Notes under the pieces: model-generated
Database searches by the model: none
What the model was told of the DNA's origin: nothing
What the model saw: the letters and a program-made list of their open reading frames with translations, nothing else
Assembly: GCF_024360925.2 (NCBI RefSeq)
Contig: NZ_CP113517.1
Span: 620,001 to 684,000, forward strand
Origin: Methylomonas rapida
Lineage (GTDB): Bacteria > Pseudomonadota > Gammaproteobacteria > Methylococcales > Methylomonadaceae
Length of the DNA stretch: 64,000 bases
Reading direction: 5' to 3'
Translations under genes and position numbers: made by a program
In this document: positions 1 to 7,391 of the stretch, in pieces
How the letters are laid out: every line of letters starts with the position of its first letter
How positions within the stretch are numbered: the stretch's first letter is position 1

Positions 1-69
1 TTCCATGGCCTGGACGATGTCGACGTCCTTGCCGCAATACGGGCAGGGTATGGCGCAGGCATTACTCAC
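1..69 (-). CDS. Small putative zinc-ribbon protein (partial, N-terminus only)
   Basis: Only the first 23 codons lie in the window; the gene runs off the left edge. Read from a GTG, it encodes a CPYCG motif near residues 9-13, a typical half of a zinc knuckle, followed by an acidic stretch. The GTG overlaps the TGA of the upstream gene by four bases (GTGA), the same coupling seen at other joints in this leftward arm, which supports it being real. Function unknown. Confidence 0.5.
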   Translation of the reverse strand, partial: MSNACAIPCPYCGKDVDIVQAME

Positions 70-302
70 CGTGCACACTCCAGCACGACGGCGGCCGGCC
101 ACTGCCACCACATCAGCGCGCAGACCACGCCCAGCCCGACGGCGGCAATCCAGCCGGACCATTTGTCTGATTTGGCATAGGTCATTTGCGCATGCAGCCA
201 GGCGGCGTAGGCTCGCTCGGCGTCGATGATGCGGAGCAGATAGCCGGCGTAACCGCCTTCCGGCTGGTGGGTAACGGTGTATTGAGGCTTCGGTTCTGTC
301 AT
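66..302 (-). CDS. Small phage membrane protein, unknown
   Basis: 78 residues. The N-terminal half is polar and the C-terminal half has one strongly hydrophobic, Trp-rich segment (about residues 48-73), so a single-pass membrane protein is expected. An AGGAG ribosome-binding site sits 6 bases before the ATG. It lies at the distal end of the leftward early operon and overlaps the next gene by GTGA. I do not recognise the family. Confidence 0.6.
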   Translation of the reverse strand: MTEPKPQYTVTHQPEGGYAGYLLRIIDAERAYAAWLHAQMTYAKSDKWSGWIAAVGLGVVCALMWWQWPAAVVLECAR

Positions 303-327
303 GACTCACTCCTATTCAGTTGCAGGG

Positions 328-528
328 TTAATGCACGCGGCGGCCAACGCTTTGCACATTGACGGCGCGCTCCACGCCATGCGCGGCCAGGTATTGGTTT
401 AAGGTATCCACCAGAAAACAGCCCATGCTGTGCGCGACGGTTTTGTCATCCGATGGGTGGCGCATGTCGTGGGCTTTGATGACCACGCCTTTTTCGTTGT
501 CTTCGATGCTGATTAAGAACGTGCTCAT
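328..528 (-). CDS. Small phage protein, unknown
   Basis: 66 residues, no membrane segment, no recognised motif. It has an AGGAG site upstream of its ATG, and the ATG overlaps the stop of the preceding gene (ATGA). This translational coupling and its place in the early operon are the main support for it being a gene. Confidence 0.6.
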   Translation of the reverse strand: MSTFLISIEDNEKGVVIKAHDMRHPSDDKTVAHSMGCFLVDTLNQYLAAHGVERAVNVQSVGRRVH

Positions 529-752
529 AGGTCTATCTCCTGCTTGGGTCCGGCGGGCATGTCTGCCCAGTGAGTGACCGCACCGTTGGGGTGCTGGTTG
601 CCTTGTACGTCGTAGAAAAAATGCTGAAAGAAATAACCCAGCCAGACGGGCTCATTCAGCGTGGGGTGGTACAGCAACACGGTCATTTCGTCGTCGGGTA
701 ACGACTCATTCACGTCCAGCCATTCGATGCCTTCCATTACGATCATGGCCAC
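525..752 (-). CDS. DUF551-like small phage protein
   Basis: 75 residues. The layout (an opening IEWLDVNESLP, then a hydrophobic VLLYHP strand, ending in VTHWADMPAGP) resembles the DUF551 family, small proteins frequent in phages and of unknown function. It follows the MuB-like gene by a few bases and is coupled to the next gene by an ATGA overlap. Family assignment is by pattern only. Confidence 0.6.
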   Translation of the reverse strand: MAMIVMEGIEWLDVNESLPDDEMTVLLYHPTLNEPVWLGYFFQHFFYDVQGNQHPNGAVTHWADMPAGPKQEIDL

Positions 753-755
753 CTC

Positions 756-1694
756 CTACGCTACCGATTGCAGGCATAACGCCTGTTTAGCCACCGCATC
801 CACCAGCGCTACGTTCAACTCCCGGTTGCCGCGAAACTGGGTAATCGCCGCCACCAGTCCCTCGATCAACATCCGCGCCGAACCTTTGCTATAGGCATAC
901 AGCCGCTTGATCACCTCGTCGGACACGTCCTCATCGCCAAAGGCGGCTTGTACCAATGCGCCGGCGTCTTCGACGGTGATGGCCTTGATGGTTTCCGGCC
1001 AAAAGCCGGTGCGGCTGCGGATTTGGTCGAACTGGCCGTGGGCCGGGCGAATCAGGCCGGTCAGGTGTTCGGTACCGGCCAGCACGATGCCGATGTTGGC
1101 CAGGTCACGCAGGCGGCGCAGAGTGTGCAGCACATGCGGCGTCAGCGTGTCGGCTTCGTCGACGATCAACAGGCTGTCGGTGTTTTGCAGGCTGCTGATG
1201 ACGGCCTGAAACTTGTCGTCGATGCTGCCCTTGCCCTCGTACCCGGCCACGGTGCGGGCCATTAACTTGATCAGGCTTTGCACGGTCATGGTCGGTGTGG
1301 CCTCAATCAAATACGTGTTGGGCGTGGTGCGCTGATAATGCTTGACCGCAAAGGTTTTGCCGGTGCCGACAAAGGCGCTCAGCACCGCAAAGTTGCGGTA
1401 GCGGCGGGCCATCTGGCAGGCGGTTTGCGCCAGCCTGAACACGCTGGTTTCCACGGGTGCCAAGGCATCGCTGGCAGTGTCGTCGGCGTGTTTCATCGCA
1501 TTGGCGACATTGACCAGCATCTTGCTGGGGCTGGTGGCATAACTGCCGCCCAGGATCTGGCTCAAGGTGCTGGCGGAGACGCGGGCCAGCCGGGCCAGTG
1601 CCGCTTGTTTGTATTCGCGCTCGGACAACCAAACCTTGATCTGTTCGATCTGGCCGATGTCGTCCGGCGTGTAGTGCTCGGGGTAGGTGCTCAT
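756..1694 (-). CDS. MuB-type transposition ATPase
   Basis: AAA+ ATPase that in Mu-like phages binds target DNA, activates the transposase and gives target immunity. From the chosen start the protein is 312 aa. An N-terminal helix-turn-helix (about residues 25-55), as in MuB, precedes a P-loop AFVGTGKT (about 107-114) and a Walker B LLIVDEAD (about 175-182). The start at 1694 is preferred over one 15 codons upstream because its ATG overlaps the stop of the preceding small gene (ATGA). Its place directly after the transposase gene supports the role. Confidence 0.88.
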   Translation of the reverse strand: MSTYPEHYTPDDIGQIEQIKVWLSEREYKQAALARLARVSASTLSQILGGSYATSPSKMLVNVANAMKHADDTASDALAPVETSVFRLAQTACQMARRYRNFAVLSAFVGTGKTFAVKHYQRTTPNTYLIEATPTMTVQSLIKLMARTVAGYEGKGSIDDKFQAVISSLQNTDSLLIVDEADTLTPHVLHTLRRLRDLANIGIVLAGTEHLTGLIRPAHGQFDQIRSRTGFWPETIKAITVEDAGALVQAAFGDEDVSDEVIKRLYAYSKGSARMLIEGLVAAITQFRGNRELNVALVDAVAKQALCLQSVA

Positions 1695-1903
1695 GACAAC
1701 ACCTTGCCTTGCATGCTCATGACGGGTCGTGCATGGCATATAAACTTGCCGGCGCCGTCATGCACTAACAGCTTGTTATCGTCTGCCAGGCTGACCAGCG
1801 CATAATTGCCCTCCATTTTATCGAGGTCGTCCGCATAGTATGTGACAGCCTCGTACATGATTTGTCCGCGCCTCACGCGGCGCATATATAGTGTTTCGCT
1901 CAT
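1691..1903 (-). CDS. Small protein between transposase and ATPase, unknown
   Basis: 70 residues, in the 9-base-spaced slot after the transposase and coupled by ATGA to the MuB-like gene. Its second half (a KMEG turn, then DDNKLLVHD and GKFICHA) resembles in rhythm the beta-barrel C-terminal part of the transposase itself (DGRWICDA). It could be a stand-alone copy of such a barrel acting as an accessory to transposition, but that is inference. Confidence 0.6.
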   Translation of the reverse strand: MSETLYMRRVRRGQIMYEAVTYYADDLDKMEGNYALVSLADDNKLLVHDGAGKFICHARPVMSMQGKVLS

Positions 1904-1912
1904 GGGGTTACC

Positions 1913-3577
1913 TCAGTCAAAGTTAAAAAGATCAATCTCAATCTCGGGTTCCGGCAGCGCCGGGGTTTGGTCTAACAGGGTTTGTGCATCGCTGGCGACG
2001 GCGTCGGCGTCGATGACCAGGCCTGCGCGGGCTTTCAGTTCGTCCAGCTTTTTCTCGATGCGCTTGGCTTGATCCACCACCCGCTTGTCGCGGCGCTCTT
2101 CCAGACGGGTTTTGTCGACCGCGTCGATGGCATTGATTAAATGCGCATCGCAGATCCAGCGGCCGTCTTGGGTGCGGATGACGGCGACGCGGTTGTCCAT
2201 CAGGTCGTACTCCAGTACCACTTGCAGGTGGTTGTAGGCATGCAGGTCCGGATGGCCGTATTGGCGTTTGTTGTGAGTGATGCTGGCCCGCTTGACCGTC
2301 AACACCACCGCCTGCCGCTTCATTTCCAGCAGGTCGGCATGCGGCGGCAGCGGTGACAATTCGCCCCACACCTGGGCGCGGCTGACGCTTTTATCTTCCG
2401 GATGCTGGCGTTGTACGTAGCGGGCGATCCAGGCGTTAAAGGCGTCGGCAAATTCCATCAAGGTGGGCGGTTGCAACTTGCCGGCTTTGACGGCCTTAAG
2501 GGTTTCGGCGCGGGCTTCGTCGCTCATGTCGTCGCCGCAGTAAAACGCCGGCCGCCAGGCTTTTAAAAAGTCCCGTTTCACTTCCACGAAAAATCGTTCG
2601 ATCCAGCCTTTGCCGTGCGGGTTGCCGGGTATGGCGTGGATGACTTCGATGTTGTGGCGGGCGTAAAAGCCGGTCATGTCGTCGGACATGAGTTTGTTTT
2701 TATGGCCGGAACCGTTGTCCACATACAGAAACAGCGGCACATGGTTCCAGCGGGCGAAGGTTTCCGCCCAGAGGTTTTGCACGGCGGTGGTGCCCTCGTG
2801 CTCATCGGCCCGCCAGCCCACAATAAAGCGGCTGCGCAGGTCCATCGCCACGGTCAATTCCGGCCGCCAGGGGAATTTGCCGTCGATGGGGTTGACCAGA
2901 TAAATATCGGCCATGTACCCGTCGGCCACGTAGACGTCACCCGGCAAGGCGCGCTCGGTGCAGCGGCGGATGTAGGCTTTTTCGGTCAGGCGATACAGGC
3001 GGCGACCAATCCTCGCCGGGCTGTGCCTGCCCAACATGGCCGGCACGCTGCTTAGATAATTGCGTACTTGGTCATAGGTGCAGGCAAAGCCGTCTACCTC
3101 GGCCAGTTGCCGCCAGACCACGGACATTTCCGGCTGACTGGGCTGGTTGTAATACTCCAACGCCGGCCCCCACCACGCCGGTTGTTCGGTGACGACGCGG
3201 CCCTTGTGTTGCTCCAACAGATCGACTCTACCGCCGCCGGCTTTGACGAGTTTCAGCCACTCGAACAACACGCTGCGGGTCGGTGCGGCGCGATTGGCCT
3301 TGGCGGCCGTTTTCATGGCGTTCTGCAGGTAGGCATGCAGCGCGCCGGTTTCCGCGCGGGCCAGCAAAGTTTCGATGGCCTTGTTGGCGCTAAAACCGTT
3401 GCGCTCCATATCAAGAATAGTGTTGACGATATCGAACCGCGCCGTAGCGACCGCGCGCTGGCTGTCGTTGGCCTCTTTCCAGGGATCGCGCTGGCGTAGC
3501 GCGATGACCTGGGCTGTGGGGCGCACGGCGGGGCTGTTATCGTTCATCCTTTGTACGAGTGGGTTGGTGGTGGCCAT
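1913..3577 (-). CDS. MuA-type DDE transposase (rve domain)
   Basis: Catalyses strand transfer of phage ends during integration and replicative transposition. 554 aa. The RNase H-like core lies at about residues 205-370 with probable catalytic residues D219 (VADG), D287 (LYVDNGSG) and E327 (GKGWIERFF). A Mu-transposase C-terminal beta-barrel follows (around 430-480), then a basic, helical tail. The N-terminal part is helical and probably binds the phage ends. It heads the transposition genes of the leftward arm. All three acidic residues are present, so the enzyme looks intact. Confidence 0.92.
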   Translation of the reverse strand: MATTNPLVQRMNDNSPAVRPTAQVIALRQRDPWKEANDSQRAVATARFDIVNTILDMERNGFSANKAIETLLARAETGALHAYLQNAMKTAAKANRAAPTRSVLFEWLKLVKAGGGRVDLLEQHKGRVVTEQPAWWGPALEYYNQPSQPEMSVVWRQLAEVDGFACTYDQVRNYLSSVPAMLGRHSPARIGRRLYRLTEKAYIRRCTERALPGDVYVADGYMADIYLVNPIDGKFPWRPELTVAMDLRSRFIVGWRADEHEGTTAVQNLWAETFARWNHVPLFLYVDNGSGHKNKLMSDDMTGFYARHNIEVIHAIPGNPHGKGWIERFFVEVKRDFLKAWRPAFYCGDDMSDEARAETLKAVKAGKLQPPTLMEFADAFNAWIARYVQRQHPEDKSVSRAQVWGELSPLPPHADLLEMKRQAVVLTVKRASITHNKRQYGHPDLHAYNHLQVVLEYDLMDNRVAVIRTQDGRWICDAHLINAIDAVDKTRLEERRDKRVVDQAKRIEKKLDELKARAGLVIDADAVASDAQTLLDQTPALPEPEIEIDLFNFD

Positions 3578-3589
3578 GGTGCATACCCT

Positions 3590-4699
3590 CTATTTGTCCT
3601 TTTTGGGGCGGCCTGGGCGGTTGGGCCGTGTGTCTTCACGCTTGGCTTTGGCGGCTTCGTGCTTGCGCTCGATCAGCGGGTAATCCAGCAGCCAGCGTTG
3701 CGCCTCGTCGTCGGTCAGCCTATGTTTGCTGGTGATGGTGTTGGGCAGATCGACCAAACTATGCAGGCGGATATGTTCGATCACCGAGGCGGCGCGGGCG
3801 GCGATGACGTTGGCCGTAACCCACAGCTGCTCGATGCGCAGGTCTTTCTCGGCCACTTCCATATCGTTCAATTGCTCGTTAAACACCGCTTGCAGGCTGT
3901 TTAACGCCAGTTCGCATTCGGCTTGGTAGGCCAGACACTCTTCGCGGACCGCGTGGGTTTTCCAGTGAAACTCGTAGTCGCGGTTGTCGCGCTGTTTGAA
4001 CTTGTTGATCAGGGCGTCGCGGTGTTCGACCTCGGCGTTCAATTGCTGATTGCGCCGTTCGGCAGTTTTCAGCAGATCGCGCAGTTGGTCATAGGTCATG
4101 GTTTCGGCTTCGTCGAGTATGTCCTTGCCACTCTCGGCCGCTTGGTCGATGACTTCCTGTGGCATTTTCGCCAGCAACAACACCGGCTTTTTGCCGAGTT
4201 TCAGCATCTGTGCGCGCTTGGTCACAGGCAGGCGGCTGAAGAATTTGGCGATGCGGATAGCCTCGTACACTCGTTCTTTCGGCATACCCGCCGCATCGAT
4301 CCATTCGATAAAAGTGCCGAGTGCGCCGCGTCGCACTCGCTCATCATCGTCGCTTTCCAATCCGCTGGCCGCGTTTTTAATCGATTCCTGAGTCGCCCAA
4401 AACGCAAAACCGGCGCGGCATGAATGCCATACGCTACGATTCAATTCTTCGATTCCGGTTTGGAACAGTTCCTCTGATGAAAGCCCGTTAATACCGAATT
4501 CGTTAAGGCATTCCGCCAGCTGATTATCGAGTGCGCCGCGTCGCACTAATTTTTCGTGACTGCTAACACCCTGCATTTCCGCATCGATATTCACCAACTC
4601 GCCGTCTAGAAATGTCCGCACTGACGGCAGGTCCATCTCTATTTCGTTGGCGTCCATCGGCGCCGCGCCGATACCCAAATCTATTTCCTGTTCAGACAT
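3590..4699 (-). CDS. Phage early protein, DUF3102-like, with AT-hook-like tail
   Basis: 369 aa, mostly helical and charged. A central region (about residues 120-180) resembles the DUF3102/ParB-neighbour fold found in phage and plasmid proteins; a coiled-coil follows (about 190-260). The extreme C-terminus is basic, with GRPKK resembling an AT-hook, so DNA binding is likely. It lies between the gp16-like gene, which it overlaps by 8 bases, and the transposase. The gene contains an exact 20-bp sequence twice (4318-4337 and 4528-4547), both read in the same frame as VRRGAL. Function unknown. Confidence 0.75.
   Translation of the reverse strand: MSEQEIDLGIGAAPMDANEIEMDLPSVRTFLDGELVNIDAEMQGVSSHEKLVRRGALDNQLAECLNEFGINGLSSEELFQTGIEELNRSVWHSCRAGFAFWATQESIKNAASGLESDDDERVRRGALGTFIEWIDAAGMPKERVYEAIRIAKFFSRLPVTKRAQMLKLGKKPVLLLAKMPQEVIDQAAESGKDILDEAETMTYDQLRDLLKTAERRNQQLNAEVEHRDALINKFKQRDNRDYEFHWKTHAVREECLAYQAECELALNSLQAVFNEQLNDMEVAEKDLRIEQLWVTANVIAARAASVIEHIRLHSLVDLPNTITSKHRLTDDEAQRWLLDYPLIERKHEAAKAKREDTRPNRPGRPKKDK
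4318..4547. repeat. Exact 20-bp direct repeat inside one gene, 210 bp apart
   Basis: The sequence CGAGTGCGCCGCGTCGCACT occurs at 4318-4337 and again at 4528-4547. Each copy has internal dyad symmetry (AGTGCG...CGCACT, 6-base loop). The 210-bp spacing is 70 codons, so both encode VRRGAL. I see no third copy in the window. Confidence 0.8.
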
Positions 4700-4895
4700 T
4701 CTCTGCCTCCTTGATCAACTTGTTTAACTTCTCCGCAATCTCGCGGCCCTCGCCAAAGTGCGCGCGGCTGGTGCCGCGAATTACGTTGGATGCGTTGCGG
4801 TAGCCGTAACCCTGGTCTTTTGCCCATTGCTTGAGAGTGCTACCTTGTTTTCGCAGCGCATGAAGCGCTGCGTCTCTATCGACTGCTGCTGACAT
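4692..4895 (-). CDS. BcepMu gp16-family DNA-binding protein
   Basis: 67 residues with the pattern of the BcepMu gp16 family: ALHALRKQGSTLKQWA, then GYRNASNVIRG and FGEGREIAEKL. These are small helix-turn-helix proteins found as the first early gene of BcepMu-like phages, probably comparable to Ner. The start at 4895 is preferred over upstream candidates because GGAG lies 9 bases before it and the family starts here. It is transcribed divergently from the repressor and is the first gene downstream of the early promoter at 4958-4930. Confidence 0.8.
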   Translation of the reverse strand: MSAAVDRDAALHALRKQGSTLKQWAKDQGYGYRNASNVIRGTSRAHFGEGREIAEKLNKLIKEAENV

Positions 4896-4929
4896 GTGAT
4901 AAGCTCCGTTGTGTAATTCAGTCGCGTAC

Positions 4930-4958
4930 ATTGTGTTACTCGATTGAGTACTTGTCAA
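4930..4958 (-). promoter_or_regulatory. Leftward early promoter (sigma-70 type)
   Basis: On the minus strand a perfect -35 TTGACA (4958-4953) is followed after 17 bases by CACAAT (4935-4930), a 4/6 match to the -10 consensus. It lies 35 bases upstream of the gp16-like gene and should drive the transposition operon. The spacer holds a palindrome that would let a repressor block it. Confidence 0.7.
4937..4950. promoter_or_regulatory. Probable repressor operator palindrome
   Basis: TACTC-gatt-GAGTA is a perfect inverted repeat sitting inside the spacer of the leftward early promoter. A further half-site GAGTAC overlaps the start of the repressor gene (4978-4983). Both are natural targets for the adjacent XRE-type repressor or the gp16-like protein; which one binds is not visible from sequence. 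Confidence 0.6.
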
Positions 4959-4975
4959 GCTTTTTAGGTGTGCAT

Positions 4976-5392
4976 ATGAGTACTTTTGGTGATCGATTGA
5001 AAGAGGAGCGGGAACGGTTACGGATGACTCAAACAGGACTGGGCGAATTGGGCGGCGTGCGTAAGCAGGCGCAATTGCATTATGAAAAAAATGAGCGCTT
5101 TCCAGATTCGAACTATCTGACGGCTGTAGCAACAGCGGGCGTGGATGTGGTCTATGTGTTGACCGGCATGCGGGCGCAAAACGCCGCCATCACACCCGCG
5201 GAAGTGGCGTTGCTGGATAACTATCGAAACAGCACTGTCGATGTGCAGATTGGTGTGGGTCGACTATTAGCGGAAACCGGTCGGGCCGTTGAACGGGCTG
5301 AGAAGGTGCAGTATTTGCCACCAGCAGGCGGTTTGGTCATAGGAAATCACTTGAATGCCGTGCATGGTGAGCTGCTTGGCCCGGAAGATTGA
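4976..5392 (+). CDS. Phage repressor, XRE/Cro-type helix-turn-helix
   Basis: 138 aa. Residues about 1-60 form an XRE helix-turn-helix (FGDRLKEERERLRMTQ, then GVRKQAQLHYEKNERFP), and VDVVYVLTG is typical of the linker after this domain in phage repressors. The C-terminal part is short and helical, probably for oligomerisation; no LexA-type protease motif is visible. The ATG at 4976 is preferred over one 15 codons upstream because AGGTG lies just before it and the upstream codons overlap the promoter region. It diverges from the transposition operon and probably maintains lysogeny. Confidence 0.85.
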   Translation: MSTFGDRLKEERERLRMTQTGLGELGGVRKQAQLHYEKNERFPDSNYLTAVATAGVDVVYVLTGMRAQNAAITPAEVALLDNYRNSTVDVQIGVGRLLAETGRAVERAEKVQYLPPAGGLVIGNHLNAVHGELLGPED

Positions 5393-5654
5393 AGGCCTGA
5401 TTGCTTACTTTGGTTTGCAAGATTGGTGGCTGACAGAATTTAGCGAAACCGAGCGCGAACGGATTGAACAGGATGGCTTCGGTAAACCCACGCTAACCCA
5501 CGGCACCATCAAAGCGACAAGCCACACGGCGCATAGCGTTATTGTTGCGATGGCTGGGTTTTGGCGGCCCACGCCGGAAGAAGAGCGGTTAATATTGCGA
5601 CTGATGGCGAAGGCTAATGAAATACAACCAATGAATTTAAAGGAGACTGAATGA
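5355..5654 (+). CDS. Unknown phage protein in repressor operon
   Basis: 99 residues; soluble, with an aromatic/acidic cluster QDWWLTEFSETERERIE near residues 22-38. It overlaps the repressor's last 38 bases and is coupled to the next gene by ATGA. AGGA 10 bases before 5355 supports that start, though an ATG at 5364 is also possible. Being co-transcribed with the repressor, it should be made in the lysogen. I do not recognise the family. Confidence 0.65.
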   Translation: MPCMVSCLARKIEGLIAYFGLQDWWLTEFSETERERIEQDGFGKPTLTHGTIKATSHTAHSVIVAMAGFWRPTPEEERLILRLMAKANEIQPMNLKETE

Positions 5655-6457
5655 ATGCAACAACACTATTTTTAGCGGCGATCATTTTTTATGCAGCTTG
5701 GGTATGGATAGCCAAAAAAAACGGCCAATCAGGCATTATTCAATGGGCCGGCGGTTTTTTAGCGACAACAGTGATTTTTAGCTATATAGGAGCGTCTATC
5801 GGCAATGTAATCCCGCAACAGCCGACCGTAGAAATAGCCAAAGCCCCCATTATTGCACCAGAAGAGCCGCAGGTTATCGAAGCGGATTACCAAGCTACAA
5901 ACCAATCGCAACAGGAGACTCAACCCTCTGAAGATGAAAAACGTCAAGCGACACTTGCATTGATTCGTTCTTTTTCGTTGCAAGACGTCATCACGCTAAC
6001 AAAACCGCAAATGGAAGACATTCAAGGAGAAGGAGTTAGCAAAGGCACGGCTCTGCTGGCATTTTGGGCAACCGCCTCGTTAAAATGGAACGAACTGATG
6101 GCATTACCCAACAGCAAACACGGTTTGATCATGAAAGACTCGTCTACAGAACTGGGCAAGCGGCTATGCGTAAAAGGTTTGGTGATTGAAATCGCGAGGG
6201 ATAAATCGGTAGAAGAGCCGTTATTTACCGGTGGCATGCTCGATAATGCAGGGCGTATTTACCGGTTTGCAGCGGTTGGATCAACCGGCGATATCGTAGG
6301 AAACTCACACGCCGGATTTTGCGGTATCGTCACCGGTCAGCAGCATTACGCCAACAGTATTGGCGGCGTGGCACATGCTGTGATGCTAGTCGGACTGTTC
6401 GATTTGCCCGAAAACAAGCCAGCTGAAGTCAAAGCCAAAAAAACTAAAGGTAAATAA
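5651..6457 (+). CDS. Membrane-anchored protein with OB-like C-terminal domain, unknown
   Basis: 268 aa. Two hydrophobic segments (about residues 5-21 and 29-52) are followed by a Pro/Glu/Gln-rich linker (55-100) and a soluble domain. The last third (KRLCVKGLVIEI to GFCGIVTG) has alternating strands and two cysteines reminiscent of an OB-fold domain of membrane-attached proteins. It is the third gene of the repressor operon and should be expressed during lysogeny. Superinfection exclusion or another lysogenic-conversion role is plausible but unproven. Codon use is more AT-rich than in the late genes. Confidence 0.65.
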   Translation: MNATTLFLAAIIFYAAWVWIAKKNGQSGIIQWAGGFLATTVIFSYIGASIGNVIPQQPTVEIAKAPIIAPEEPQVIEADYQATNQSQQETQPSEDEKRQATLALIRSFSLQDVITLTKPQMEDIQGEGVSKGTALLAFWATASLKWNELMALPNSKHGLIMKDSSTELGKRLCVKGLVIEIARDKSVEEPLFTGGMLDNAGRIYRFAAVGSTGDIVGNSHAGFCGIVTGQQHYANSIGGVAHAVMLVGLFDLPENKPAEVKAKKTKGK

Positions 6458-6460
6458 ATA

Positions 6461-6503
6461 TTTTTTCGTTTCATATTTACAAAACGAAAAAAGAGTGTAT
6501 TAT
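6461..6503 (+). promoter_or_regulatory. Rightward promoter overlapping an inverted repeat
   Basis: A perfect 11-base inverted repeat (TTTTTTCGTTT at 6461-6471, complement at 6482-6492) overlaps a promoter-like pair TTTACA (6476-6481) and TATTAT (6498-6503) spaced 16 bases. It may end the repressor operon, act as an operator for the next genes, or both. Confidence 0.5.
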
Positions 6504-6562
6504 TTAAACCGTGGAAAGCATCCACACGGGCGCATCGCCGAACTTGGTGCAGGAGAAAAATC

Positions 6563-6853
6563 ATGAACACATCAAACCAATTTGCCACCAAAAAACAAGC
6601 TGTTGATTTTTTGAACTCTATCGAATGGCTCGACACCCATTCCGACGATAAAAAATGGTCAAGCACTGGCACTTACTATACTAGTCACGGCGAATATAGC
6701 CGTCCAGACTACCAACCAAGACGTTATGCCGATGGCTGGGCTATCCATGTTACTTATTTTTATTATCCAGGCACTTTCAACACCCCATCTGATGGCCGTA
6801 TGGATGATGAATCTTTTGCAGAGATGTTTTTAAATGACGCTAACCCTTGGTAA
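6563..6853 (+). CDS. Unknown phage accessory protein
   Basis: 96 residues, rich in Tyr, Trp and Asp, with no membrane segment. An AGGAG site lies 8 bases before the ATG, and a promoter-like sequence lies about 60 bases upstream. A GC hairpin follows the stop. Family not recognised. Confidence 0.6.
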   Translation: MNTSNQFATKKQAVDFLNSIEWLDTHSDDKKWSSTGTYYTSHGEYSRPDYQPRRYADGWAIHVTYFYYPGTFNTPSDGRMDDESFAEMFLNDANPW

Positions 6854-6871
6854 GTATCAATAATCTTTATG

Positions 6872-6891
6872 GCCGCCTCACTTGGGGCGGC
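6872..6891 (+). terminator. GC hairpin after the 96-aa gene
   Basis: GCCGCC (6872-6877) and GGCGGC (6886-6891) form a 6-bp GC stem with an 8-base loop, followed only by ATTT, so termination would be weak. It supports starting the next gene at 6905 rather than upstream. Confidence 0.4.
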
Positions 6892-6904
6892 ATTTGGTGA
6901 TCAA

Positions 6905-7219
6905 ATGAAAATCAAACTCTACTTCCCGCCCGAATCTATTGATGCGATTAAGGGCATGGGATTGCGTCAAATGTCGCCGGAAACATTACGCTGGACTGCA
7001 AATCATCCATCCAGTAATTATGGCCTTGGTGTATTACTGCGTGGGAAATCCGGCGAAATACTCGATGGTCGATCTTTTGCGGCCATGGTTAAGGCCTTTG
7101 GCGCGTGGATTGAAGTAGATAGCGAGGATACAGCGAGACGTGTGCATAATGCCTTGGTCACAGCGGCAACCGAAACAGAGGCGGCGGTTAAGGTTAATGA
7201 CTTGAAAAAAAATGATTAA
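6905..7219 (+). CDS. Unknown phage protein
   Basis: 104 residues from the ATG at 6905 (an in-frame start at 6869 would lie across the hairpin and is less likely). It begins MKIKLYFPPES and is mostly soluble and helical. Its last codons overlap the start of the RHH gene by 8 bases, suggesting an operon. No recognised domain. Confidence 0.6.
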   Translation: MKIKLYFPPESIDAIKGMGLRQMSPETLRWTANHPSSNYGLGVLLRGKSGEILDGRSFAAMVKAFGAWIEVDSEDTARRVHNALVTAATETEAAVKVNDLKKND

Positions 7220-7391
7220 CGAAAAACAATCTGGAAAAATCGGCAATCAAAATGCAGCTAAACCAGAAAACAAACGGCGTAAAGCGATTACGATTTTATT
7301 GCCGCCGGATTTGATTGATACGTTGCGGGCCAATGGCAATATGACAGCGCAAATTGAGGCGGCTGTCAGAGCTTATTTAGCCGGCAACTAA
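7212..7391 (+). CDS. Ribbon-helix-helix protein (small)
   Basis: 59 residues. A basic N-terminus (KRRK) is followed by a short strand ITILLPPDLIDTLRA and a helical tail ending VRAYLAG, the usual shape of Arc/MetJ-type ribbon-helix-helix DNA-binding proteins. It overlaps the preceding gene by 8 bases, and its stop codon overlaps the stop of the convergent SSB gene. Likely a small transcriptional regulator of the phage; target unknown. Confidence 0.65.
   Translation: MINEKQSGKIGNQNAAKPENKRRKAITILLPPDLIDTLRANGNMTAQIEAAVRAYLAGN

Noticed and set aside
4318-4547. Two 20-bp repeats as a CRISPR array
   Set aside because: Only two copies, 190 bases between them is coding sequence in frame, and there are no cas genes.
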